Shown: one piece after another, positions 6,694-13,025 of the stretch
Layout: every line of letters begins with the position of its first letter
Position numbering within the stretch: the first letter of the stretch is position 1
From: an uncultured Streptococcus sp.
GTDB lineage: Bacteria > Bacillota > Bacilli > Lactobacillales > Streptococcaceae
NCBI GenBank assembly: GCA_902470035.1
Contig: CABREZ010000035.1
Location: 1 to 13,025 of the forward strand
Direction: 5' to 3'
Length of the DNA: 13,025 nt
Position numbers and translations under genes: made by a program
Notes under the pieces: model-generated
Databases searched by the model: none
Seen by the model: the letters and a program-made list of their open reading frames with translations, nothing else
Told to the model about the DNA's origin: nothing

Positions 6694-8184
6694 TTATTTC
6701 ATAGTTGGGAAGAGCAATACGTCACGGATAGTAGTCGTATCAGTAAGGAGCATGCAGAGACGGTCGATACCGATTCCCAGTCCTCCTGTTGGTGGCATAC
6801 CATACTCAAGAGCTTCTACATAATCGTAGTCAATACCTGTTGCTTCGTCGTCTCCCAATTCTTTAGCACGCGCTTGTGCTTCGAAGCGTTCCAATTGATC
6901 GATTGGGTCGTTCAATTCTGTAAAGGCATTGGCATATTCCTTGGTCATGATGAAGAGCTCAAAACGATCCGTGAAACGAGGATCCTCGTCATTCTTCTTA
7001 GCCAATGGTGATACAGCTACAGGGTGGCCATAGACAAAGGTTGGTTGTGTCAAGGTTTCTTCCACATATTCTTCGAAGAAGGCATTGATGATATGACCCA
7101 CTTCAGTGTAGTGTTTTTCAACTGGCACATGTTTTTCTTTGGCAAGGGCTACTGCTTCTTCAAAGCTCATGTCTTGCCAGAAGTCAACACCAGCAATTTC
7201 CTTGATTGCATCCACCATATGAACACGCTTGAATGGTTCATTGATCTTGATTTCAGTTCCTTGGTAATTAACTGGACCATCCCCATGGATGGCTTTCGCA
7301 GCGTGTTGGATAATGCCTTCAGTCAAGTCCATAATATCTTGGTAGTCAGCATAGGCTTGGTAGACTTCGATGGATGTGAATTCGGGGTTGTGAGTAGCAT
7401 CCATTCCTTCATTACGGAAGATACGTCCAATTTCATAAACGCGCTCCATTCCACCAACGATCAGGCGTTTCAAGTGAAGTTCGGTCGCAATACGAAGGAC
7501 CATGTCAATGTTTTGGGCATTGTGGTGAGTGATAAACGGACGCGCAGATGCTCCACCAGCCTGGTTGTGAAGGACAGGAGTTTCTACTTCAAGGAAGCCT
7601 TGACCATCCAAGTAACGACGGATTTCTGAGATGATTTTTGAACGAGTTACAAAGCGCTCGAAACTTTCACGGTTAGAAATCAAATCCAAGTAACGTTTGC
7701 GGTAGATGGTTTCCACATCTGAAAGTCCGTGGAATTTTTCAGGCAAGGGACGAAGAGCTTTAGACAAGTGTGTGATGTGAGTAGCTTTGATTGAAAGCTC
7801 ACCCATGTCTGTCCTCATCACTTCTCCTTCTACCCCAAGGAAATCTCCAAGGTCTGCCTTTTTGAAAATTTCATAATTTTCTTCACCAACTGCGTCTTTA
7901 CGAACGTAAATTTGGATTTGACCTTCACGGTCTTGAAGGTGGGCAAAACCAACCTTTCCTTTTCCACGTTTGGTCACAAGACGACCCGCAATAATGGCTG
8001 TTTCGTTCAAGTCATGAAGTTGTTCTTTATCTAATTCTGAATATTTTTCTTTCAATTGACCAGAATCTGCAGTACGTTCGAATCGCTTTCCAAATGGGTC
8101 GATTCCTTGTTCACGAAGGGCCGCCATTTTCTCACGACGGACAATCTGCTGGTCATTTAATTCTTCCATATGTTCAGTAGTCAT
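6694..8184 (-). CDS. lysS: Lysyl-tRNA synthetase (class II)
   Basis: It charges tRNA(Lys) with lysine in the cytosol, using ATP. The 496-residue protein has the normal length and layout: an N-terminal helix, an OB-fold anticodon-binding domain at about 63-150 and a class II catalytic domain from about 160. Motif 2 lies at about 254-278 with FRNEGMDATHNPEF, and motif 3 is GGLGIGIDRL at 467-476. RIATELHLKR (231-240) is the conserved LysRS stretch before motif 2. The SD AGGAGG (8191-8196) lies six bases before ATG and supports this start over the in-frame Met6. It is monocistronic: its own candidate promoter lies upstream and the convergent terminator follows. I see no T-box leader, since the upstream space is short and holds only a simple promoter. 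Confidence 0.97.
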   Translation of the reverse strand: MTTEHMEELNDQQIVRREKMAALREQGIDPFGKRFERTADSGQLKEKYSELDKEQLHDLNETAIIAGRLVTKRGKGKVGFAHLQDREGQIQIYVRKDAVGEENYEIFKKADLGDFLGVEGEVMRTDMGELSIKATHITHLSKALRPLPEKFHGLSDVETIYRKRYLDLISNRESFERFVTRSKIISEIRRYLDGQGFLEVETPVLHNQAGGASARPFITHHNAQNIDMVLRIATELHLKRLIVGGMERVYEIGRIFRNEGMDATHNPEFTSIEVYQAYADYQDIMDLTEGIIQHAAKAIHGDGPVNYQGTEIKINEPFKRVHMVDAIKEIAGVDFWQDMSFEEAVALAKEKHVPVEKHYTEVGHIINAFFEEYVEETLTQPTFVYGHPVAVSPLAKKNDEDPRFTDRFELFIMTKEYANAFTELNDPIDQLERFEAQARAKELGDDEATGIDYDYVEALEYGMPPTGGLGIGIDRLCMLLTDTTTIRDVLLFPTMK

Positions 8185-8211
8185 TTGGAACCTCCTAAGT
8201 TATTCTCCCCT

Positions 8212-8220
8212 ATTTTATCA
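8212..8220 (-). promoter_or_regulatory. Candidate lysS promoter (extended -10)
   Basis: The minus strand reads TGATAAAAT, an extended -10 without a recognisable -35. The predicted start would be near 8205. The hexamer is flanked by a weak inverted repeat, TCCCC (8206-8210) and GGGGA (8229-8233). Confidence 0.45.
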
Positions 8221-8261
8221 TATTTGACGGGGAAATACACTATTCTTGAGCAGGAAAAATG

Positions 8262-8299
8262 AAAAAAGGAATGGAAGGAAAGGGTTCCTTCTCCCTTTT
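8262..8299 (-). terminator. Probable terminator of the efflux operon
   Basis: A 7-bp stem, GAAGGAA (8274-8280) with TTCCTTC (8285-8291) around an AGGG loop, is extended by an outer AAAAGG/CCTTTT pairing across a small internal loop. On the minus strand it is followed by T6 and then a further T-rich run. It lies about 70-105 bp after the permease stop and is less perfect than the other terminators in this window. Confidence 0.6.
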
Positions 8300-8367
8300 C
8301 CATCACATTCCATTCATTCATGATCAAATTTCACTTCATTCGAATCAACTAAGTAGGTCATTCATCC

Positions 8368-9720
8368 TTATTCATAGCGAAGAGCTTCAATCGGATCGAG
8401 TTTTGATGCCTTGCTTGCTGGTAAGATACCAAAGACAATTCCGACACAAGCTGAAAAGATGATACTTCCAATAGCCACCGACATGGAGACGACTGGAGGT
8501 CCTTCTAGAGCACCTGCAGCTGCTGTGGCAATGAGGGCATTGACACCATATGCCAATCCCAAACCGAGAATTCCTCCCATCATGGTCAAGACCATGGATT
8601 CGATGAGGAATTGAATCAAGATTTTTCCACGAGTAGCTCCGAGGGCTTTTCTCAGACCGATTTCACGTGTCCGCTCAGTCACAGAAACCAACATGATATT
8701 CATGACCCCAATCCCACCAACGAGAAGGGAGATTCCTGCAATCGCACCGATGACTGTTGTCATAATTCCGAGCATTTGATTGGTCTGCTCCAAGATACTA
8801 TCCATGTTAAAGATTTGGAACTCTCCTTGGCGAACTCCCGATAACTCGGTTAATTTTTTCGCTGCTTCGATTCCAGTTGGTTTAATCTGTTTGACATCCG
8901 GGATATGCACCACAATAGTAGAAATTTCTTCTGTTCCAAATTCTGAAGCGACTTGGGTATTTGCCATCAAGGCACTCCCTCCTGAAGAAACTCCATACAA
9001 AGCAGATCCAGCATTTGGATCCTTGAAGATTCCTACCACCCGATAGTTATTGTCTCCGACAGCAACCACTTGGTTGAGGGCACTTTCTGTCCCAAACAAG
9101 GTCGAAGCTAAACCTTCATCCAACATGATGACCCGTGAGAAACTCTGATAGTCTGAAGCATTTAGTTTTCTTCCTGAAACCAATTCAAATTTTCTGACAG
9201 AGAAATAGGTATCATTGACCCCCATGATATTCACCCCTTCAGATTTTTTCTTCTGAAAGGAGATAGTGGCATTGGCTGTATTACCAACATAGTAGCCATC
9301 AATGCCAGGAATCTTGGTCAGTTCCTTGACCCATTCTTCTTGAACGACGGGTGGTGTTTCAAGGATTGGGTTGTCAACATCTTCGCTACTTTCCTCTCCA
9401 TAGCCAGCTGGCGGTGACATGCCTTGGTCTTCCTCACTTGCAACACCGCCTTCCCCACCACCTTCAGCGCCACCTTCTTCTGAGACAGGTTCTGGGCCAA
9501 GATTAAAACCAGTCATGTAGCCACTCTTTCGGGCGGAGTAAGAAATCTGAACATATTGCTGATCCTTGGTAAAGGTCTTCGTCACTCCAGCTTTCATCCC
9601 ATCTCCGAGAGCCATGATGACAACGACCGAAGCAACCCCGATGATAATCCCTACCATGGTTAAGAACGATCTCATTTTATGTCCCAAAATGGAACTAATG
9701 GCGAATTTCCAGTTCTGCAT
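8368..9720 (-). CDS. MacB-like ABC transporter permease
   Basis: This is the membrane subunit of a tripartite-type efflux pump. The 450-residue protein has one N-terminal membrane segment (about 18-37), a large extracellular domain (about 40-315) and three C-terminal membrane segments (about 318-345, 375-400, 412-433), the MacB/FtsX topology. The family stretch VTERTREIGLRKALGATRGKI begins at 347 and GILPASKASKLDPIEALRYE closes the protein. Unlike E. coli MacB, the ATPase is a separate protein. The extracellular domain carries a low-complexity Gly/Glu/Ser insert at about 75-118. The SD AAAGGAGG (9726-9733) is strong, and the ATG overlaps the ATPase stop by one base. The characterised pneumococcal relative, from memory, is Spr0695 of the Spr0693-0695 system linked to antimicrobial peptide and drug resistance. 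The substrate here is not known. Confidence 0.92.
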   Translation of the reverse strand: MQNWKFAISSILGHKMRSFLTMVGIIIGVASVVVIMALGDGMKAGVTKTFTKDQQYVQISYSARKSGYMTGFNLGPEPVSEEGGAEGGGEGGVASEEDQGMSPPAGYGEESSEDVDNPILETPPVVQEEWVKELTKIPGIDGYYVGNTANATISFQKKKSEGVNIMGVNDTYFSVRKFELVSGRKLNASDYQSFSRVIMLDEGLASTLFGTESALNQVVAVGDNNYRVVGIFKDPNAGSALYGVSSGGSALMANTQVASEFGTEEISTIVVHIPDVKQIKPTGIEAAKKLTELSGVRQGEFQIFNMDSILEQTNQMLGIMTTVIGAIAGISLLVGGIGVMNIMLVSVTERTREIGLRKALGATRGKILIQFLIESMVLTMMGGILGLGLAYGVNALIATAAAGALEGPPVVSMSVAIGSIIFSACVGIVFGILPASKASKLDPIEALRYE

Positions 9721-10415
9721 CAGGCCCTCCTTTCATTGCGGCTATCCGAGGATATAACCCCATCGCGAATGACAATCTGCCGTTTGGCATAAGCGGCAAT
9801 CTCCGTTTCGTGGGTTACCATGATGATGGTTTTCCCTTCTTGATTGAGTGCTGTCAAGAGCTCCATAATTTGATCGCCAGTTTTGGAGTCGAGAGCTCCA
9901 GTTGGTTCATCCGCTAAGATAATAGAAGGATGATTGACCAAAGCACGCGCGATGGCCACCCGTTGTTTTTGCCCTCCAGACAATTCCGAAGGAAGGTGGT
10001 GCATCCGCGTATCTAGCTCAACTTTCTTTAAAAATTGTTCAGCTAATTCTTTTCTTTTAGAAGGATTCACTCCCGCATAAATCAAGGGAAGCTCGACGTT
10101 TTGAAAGGCATTGAGTTTTGATAGGAGAAAGAATTGTTGAAAGACAAAGCCAATTTGCTCATTGCGAACCTGGGCTAATTTCTTCTCACTAAGATTTCCT
10201 ACTTCTTCCCCCTCTAGCCTGTACTCACCACTGGTCGGACGATCCAGAAGTCCAATGATGTTCATTAGGGTAGATTTCCCAGACCCGGAAGGTCCCATAA
10301 TAGCTAGAAATTCCCCTTCTTCCACATCTAAATGGATATCCTTTAATACCTGTAAGGTTTGATCGCCATTTTGATAACTTTTATTGATGTTTTTCAGCTC
10401 AATCAATTTTGTCAT
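9720..10415 (-). CDS. ABC transporter ATP-binding protein (MacB/LolD type)
   Basis: This cytosolic ATPase powers the adjacent permease. The 231-residue protein has Walker A GPSGSGKS (41-48), a Q-loop in VFQQF (91-95), the signature LSGGQ (145-149), Walker B IILADE (165-170), a D-loop after ALD and the switch His202 in VTHE. The Q-loop region and the FQNVELPL stretch are typical of the MacB/LolD subfamily. The same frame is open 20 codons further upstream, to 10475, but I chose the Met at 10415. It starts MTKLIELKNINKSY as family members do and has AAGAGG (10425-10430) upstream. The gene then overlaps the adaptor by 17 nt and ends in TGATG, overlapping the permease start, so translation of all three is probably coupled. 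Confidence 0.93.
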   Translation of the reverse strand: MTKLIELKNINKSYQNGDQTLQVLKDIHLDVEEGEFLAIMGPSGSGKSTLMNIIGLLDRPTSGEYRLEGEEVGNLSEKKLAQVRNEQIGFVFQQFFLLSKLNAFQNVELPLIYAGVNPSKRKELAEQFLKKVELDTRMHHLPSELSGGQKQRVAIARALVNHPSIILADEPTGALDSKTGDQIMELLTALNQEGKTIIMVTHETEIAAYAKRQIVIRDGVISSDSRNERRA

Positions 10416-11556
10416 ATTTTCCGACCTCTTTCCCATCTTCCAAATCGCCAGAAGGGTTGGTGATGACTTGAGCATCCTTGTTCAAACCAGATAAGATTTC
10501 TTGATTTTCTGCATCTGCATTTCCTAAGGTAACATTGACTTTTTTAGCCTTGCCAGCTTCAATCGTCCAAACATAGCTTTGATCGCCGTCTGATAAGACA
10601 CTTGTCACAGGAACCAAAGGATGGATGGTTGAACTTTTTACTTCAATATTGACAGAGAAACCTTGTTTCAAATCACCAATCTCACTGGTAATATCTACCG
10701 TAAACGGATATTTAGCTCCCCCTGTTCCTTGTCCAGAACCTGTGGCATTCGCACCAGCCTGACCAGCATCTGTCGGATAATTGGCAACGTAGCTAATCTT
10801 TCCAGTCCATTTTTTCCCAGGATAGACCTTAGAGGTTAAGGTCACTTCCTGACCAACTGAAATATTGGCTAGATTGTACTCAGACAACTCACCTTTTACT
10901 TGAAGGTTACCGTTGCTGACGATATGAACAAGGGTTTGGTTGGTTCCGGTTGTTGATTTGGAGACATCTTTATTGACTTCTACAACCGTTCCATCTGTAC
11001 TACTTTTTACAGTTGTAGCATCCAACAAAGCTTTAGCTTTTTCCATATTGGCTACAGCATCCGCACGGGCATCGCGTAAATCACCCACTTGTGTGTCCAA
11101 AGAGCGTTGGGCTTGAGAGGCTGATTTGCTATCTGCTTCCTCATCTCCTGTTGTATCAATGGTCACTCCATTGGTCATGAGATCGTTCAATTGACGATCT
11201 GCCTTATTGACCGCACGTACCGCCGCGTCATAGGCAGATTGCGCTTCTGTACTACTATATTGAACAATGGCTTGGCCGGCGGTTACTTGATCCCCGACAT
11301 TCACTAGGATGGATTGCAAATCTCCTTTGGTTCCGTCAAAATAAATATATTGTTCTTGATTGGCTGTGACCTTACCTGTCAATAAAACAGAGGAAGCAAT
11401 CGAACCTTCTTTCACGGTTTGTACCATAGGTGTCATATCGACCATTTCTTCAGGGCCACTACCTGATTTTCCAAAAGCAAGCCAGCTCCCCATTCCTACA
11501 ACTGCTATTGCAGCACCTGTCGCTGTAATAATTTGCCATTTTTTAAATTTCTTCAT
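10399..11556 (-). CDS. Efflux adaptor (HlyD/MacA-like membrane fusion protein)
   Basis: This is the extracytoplasmic adaptor that sits on the permease. The 385-residue protein has a basic start, one membrane segment at about 9-28, a barrel-sandwich (lipoyl-like) half at about 62-101, a helical hairpin at about 104-180, the second lipoyl half at about 182-213 and a beta-barrel and membrane-proximal part to the end. The hairpin tip region (127-148) is acidic and polar. A Gly/Ala-rich loop lies at about 263-281 in the beta-barrel part. Gram-positives have no TolC-type outer-membrane channel, so the adaptor must act without one, perhaps reaching into the wall. It is the first gene of the operon and overlaps the ATPase by 17 nt. 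GGAGG (11563-11567) lies six bases before ATG. It corresponds by order and type to pneumococcal Spr0693, from memory. Confidence 0.92.
   Translation of the reverse strand: MKKFKKWQIITATGAAIAVVGMGSWLAFGKSGSGPEEMVDMTPMVQTVKEGSIASSVLLTGKVTANQEQYIYFDGTKGDLQSILVNVGDQVTAGQAIVQYSSTEAQSAYDAAVRAVNKADRQLNDLMTNGVTIDTTGDEEADSKSASQAQRSLDTQVGDLRDARADAVANMEKAKALLDATTVKSSTDGTVVEVNKDVSKSTTGTNQTLVHIVSNGNLQVKGELSEYNLANISVGQEVTLTSKVYPGKKWTGKISYVANYPTDAGQAGANATGSGQGTGGAKYPFTVDITSEIGDLKQGFSVNIEVKSSTIHPLVPVTSVLSDGDQSYVWTIEAGKAKKVNVTLGNADAENQEILSGLNKDAQVITNPSGDLEDGKEVGKYDKID
10425..10430 (-). promoter_or_regulatory. Ribosome binding site deciding the ATPase start
   Basis: The minus strand reads AAGAGG nine bases before the ATG at 10415. 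It lies inside the adaptor coding region. It supports the 231-residue ATPase over the longer frame starting at 10475, whose first 20 residues do not resemble an ABC ATPase N-terminus. Confidence 0.6.
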
Positions 11557-11598
11557 TTCTTTCCTCCAATATTCGAAAGCGTTTCAAAGTATAAGTTT

Positions 11599-11625
11599 AG
11601 TATATCATATTTCCTCATTTTTCAA
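11599..11625 (-). promoter_or_regulatory. Efflux operon promoter
   Basis: The minus strand reads TGATATACT (11599-11607), an extended -10. TTGAAA (11620-11625) lies upstream with a short 15-base spacer, so the extended -10 is probably the main element. The predicted leader is about 35 nt and contains the small dyad GAAAGCGTTTC (11575-11585). Confidence 0.6.
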
Positions 11626-11696
11626 TTCAGAATCATCTGTTTTGCACGTTTTTTTTGCTATCTTGTTTTCTCCTCCTATTCAACGATGGCAATTTC

Positions 11697-11725
11697 TTGA
11701 TTTTTGTAACCTTTGTTGTTACAAT
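11697..11725 (+). promoter_or_regulatory. gor promoter
   Basis: TTGATT (11697-11702) and TACAAT (11720-11725) are separated by 17 bases, and the -10 has a TGT extension (11717-11719). The predicted start is near 11732. AAAGGAG (11742-11748) follows, eight bases before the gor ATG. Confidence 0.75.
11704..11724. repeat. Perfect inverted repeat in the gor promoter (possible operator)
   Basis: The arms TTGTAAC (11704-11710) and GTTACAA (11718-11724) are perfect complements around a 7-base spacer. The repeat fills most of the promoter spacer and covers the first five bases of the -10, which is where a repressor would block RNA polymerase. I cannot assign it to a known regulator. It resembles a GlnR-type TGTNA...TNACA site, but the half-site spacing is two bases too long. 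Confidence 0.55.
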
Positions 11726-11756
11726 GAAAGTGTAAATCAACAAAGGAGTACTAATC

Positions 11757-13025
11757 ATGAAAGAATTTGATATTATCTCCATTGGTGGAGGTAGCGGAGG
11801 GATTGCTACCATGAACCGAGCTGGAGAACATGGAGCCCGCGCTGCTGTTATTGAAGAAAAGCAGCTAGGTGGGACCTGTGTCAACAAAGGATGTGTCCCT
11901 AAAAAAATTATGTGGTATGGCGCCCAAATTGCTGAAGCCATTCGTGATTACGGTCCAGATTATGGGTTTATTTCTGAACAGACCAATTTTGATTTTGCGA
12001 CCTTAAGAAAAAATCGCGAAGCCTATATTGATCGGGCTCGTTCTTCTTATGATGGCAGTTTTAAACGAAACGGTGTGGAATATATCCAAGGTCGCGCTCG
12101 CTTTGTCGACGCCCATACAGTTGAAGTCAACGGGGAAACCATCAAGGCTAAACACATTGTGATCGCTACAGGGGCTCATGCTTACATCCCAAATCTACCT
12201 GGAGCAGACCTAGGAGAAACCTCTGACGATGTCTTTGCTTGGGAAGAACTACCAAAATCAGTTGCCATTATTGGCGCTGGCTACATTGCGGTAGAACTAG
12301 CCGGTGTCCTCCATGCCCTGGGTGTTAAGACAGACCTCTTCGTTCGAGGTGATCGTCCCTTAAGAAAGTTTGATTCTTACATTGTCGATGGCTTAATGGA
12401 GGAAATGGATAAACAAGGATTGCCTCTCCATCCTCACAAGGTTCCTGTTCAACTCACGAAGGAAGAAAATGGTCAAATCCGAGTCTATTTCGAAGACAAA
12501 ACATCTTTTGTCGCTGATCATGTCATCTGGGCGACCGGGCGCAAACCAAACGTCCAAGACCTCCATCTAGAAGCTGCAGGTGTCACCTTAAATGAAAAAG
12601 GATTCATTGCAGTGGATGAATACCAGAATACGATTGTTCCTGGCATCTATGCTCTTGGGGATGTCACAGGAGAAAAAGAATTAACTCCTGTCGCTATCAA
12701 GGCGGGGCGTACCCTCTCCGAACGTCTCTTTAATGGAAAAACCGATGCTAAAATGGACTATTCAACCATTCCGACCGTTGTCTTTTCCCATCCCTCTATT
12801 GGAACTGTTGGCCTCACCCAGGAAGAAGCCGAAAAACAATATGGAAAAGAAGCCATCAAGGTCTATACTTCTAGTTTTGCCTCTATGTATTCAGCTGTGA
12901 CCCAACATCGTCAGCTGGCTAAATTTAAACTCATCACTGCAGGACCGGAAGAAACCGTTGTCGGTCTCCATGGTCTTGGATACGGGGTGGATGAAATGAT
13001 CCAAGGATTTGCCGTTGCTATCAAG
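11757..13025 (+). CDS. gor: Glutathione reductase (3' end outside window)
   Basis: It reduces oxidised glutathione with NADPH through FAD and keeps the cytosol reducing under oxygen and peroxide stress. The window shows 423 codons of an expected 450 or so, open to the edge. Visible are the FAD-binding IGGGSGG (9-15), the redox disulfide in GGTCVNKGCVPKK with Cys41 and Cys46, and the NADPH-binding GAGYIAVE (173-180). Arg197 and Arg203 in VRGDRPLR bind the NADPH phosphate in glutathione reductases and are absent from NADH-using relatives. ATGRKPN (259-265) and ALGDV (299-303) follow, then the start of the dimerisation domain. The catalytic His-Glu pair of the C-terminus lies beyond the edge. 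The GCVPKK and MWYGA stretches favour glutathione reductase over lipoamide dehydrogenase or mercuric reductase. The gene has its own promoter with an overlapping inverted repeat and diverges from the efflux operon. Confidence 0.95.
   Translation, partial: MKEFDIISIGGGSGGIATMNRAGEHGARAAVIEEKQLGGTCVNKGCVPKKIMWYGAQIAEAIRDYGPDYGFISEQTNFDFATLRKNREAYIDRARSSYDGSFKRNGVEYIQGRARFVDAHTVEVNGETIKAKHIVIATGAHAYIPNLPGADLGETSDDVFAWEELPKSVAIIGAGYIAVELAGVLHALGVKTDLFVRGDRPLRKFDSYIVDGLMEEMDKQGLPLHPHKVPVQLTKEENGQIRVYFEDKTSFVADHVIWATGRKPNVQDLHLEAAGVTLNEKGFIAVDEYQNTIVPGIYALGDVTGEKELTPVAIKAGRTLSERLFNGKTDAKMDYSTIPTVVFSHPSIGTVGLTQEEAEKQYGKEAIKVYTSSFASMYSAVTQHRQLAKFKLITAGPEETVVGLHGLGYGVDEMIQGFAVAIK

Larger units (their letters stand above)
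11557..11756. other. Divergent efflux operon / gor control region
   Basis: These 200 bp hold two back-to-back promoters and no gene. The predicted transcription starts are about 140 bp apart (near 11592 leftward and 11732 rightward). Between them is a T-rich stretch (about 11626-11700) without an obvious hairpin. One inverted repeat overlaps the gor promoter. Confidence 0.7.

Noticed and set aside
8185..8367. T-box or other riboswitch upstream of lysS
   Set aside because: The space between the candidate promoter and the start codon is only a few tens of bases and shows no T-box core or antiterminator.
8259..8462. Rightward 67-codon reading frame between lysS and the permease
   Set aside because: It runs through the efflux operon terminator hairpin and into the antisense of the permease gene. 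It has no good promoter, and its product looks like no protein family.
10416..10475. Longer ATPase start giving a 251-residue protein
   Set aside because: The extra 20 residues are encoded over the adaptor gene, do not resemble ABC ATPase N-termini, and the Met at 10415 has both an SD and the typical family start.
11573..11590. Possible catabolite-repression (cre) site in the efflux operon leader
   Set aside because: GAAAGCGTTTC is a neat dyad, but it is one base shorter than a standard cre core and misses conserved outer positions in every alignment I tried.
11704..11724. GlnR/TnrA binding site at gor
   Set aside because: The TGTNA and TNACA halves are present but separated by nine bases instead of seven, and gor is not an expected nitrogen-control target.
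11633..11941. Leftward 102-codon reading frame over the gor start
   Set aside because: It is antisense to gor and its promoter, without an SD or a recognisable product.

Overview
The window looks like ordinary core chromosome of a streptococcus, most likely an oral or viridans species close to the mitis, sanguinis or parasanguinis groups. The evidence is the pneumococcal-type FtsW sequence, the ftsW-ppc pair, and a MacAB-like efflux operon directly divergent from a glutathione reductase gene, an order I recall from pneumococcus. AT-rich intergenic regions, strong Shine-Dalgarno (SD) sequences and TGATATAAT-type extended -10 promoters also fit. The species call is an inference. I see no transposase, phage gene, CRISPR array, tRNA or rRNA.

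Layout from left to right. Bases 1-217 are non-coding and hold a leftward promoter and an SD for a gene that starts just outside the left edge. Then come ppc and ftsW, both leftward, transcribed as ftsW then ppc and closed by a strong hairpin terminator. From a divergent 256-bp region run three rightward genes: a membrane-anchored GH25 lysozyme with its own terminator, then a YbaK/EbsC-type Cys-tRNA deacylase paired with a histidine phosphatase. A bidirectional terminator separates these from leftward lysS. A leftward three-gene efflux operon follows (adaptor, ATPase, MacB-like permease). Last comes rightward gor, glutathione reductase, cut by the right edge after 423 codons.

Functional threads: septal wall synthesis (FtsW) beside a wall-cleaving muramidase; anaplerotic oxaloacetate supply (Ppc); translation and its quality control (LysRS, YbaK); envelope efflux, probably against peptides or drugs; and thiol redox defence (Gor). 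The efflux operon and gor share one 200-bp divergent promoter region.

There is no evident new multi-gene system here. The points most worth a second look are the apparently leaderless lysozyme message, a perfect 7-7-7 inverted repeat inside the gor promoter, the Gly/Glu-rich insert in the permease ectodomain, and a palindrome in the promoter at the left edge.
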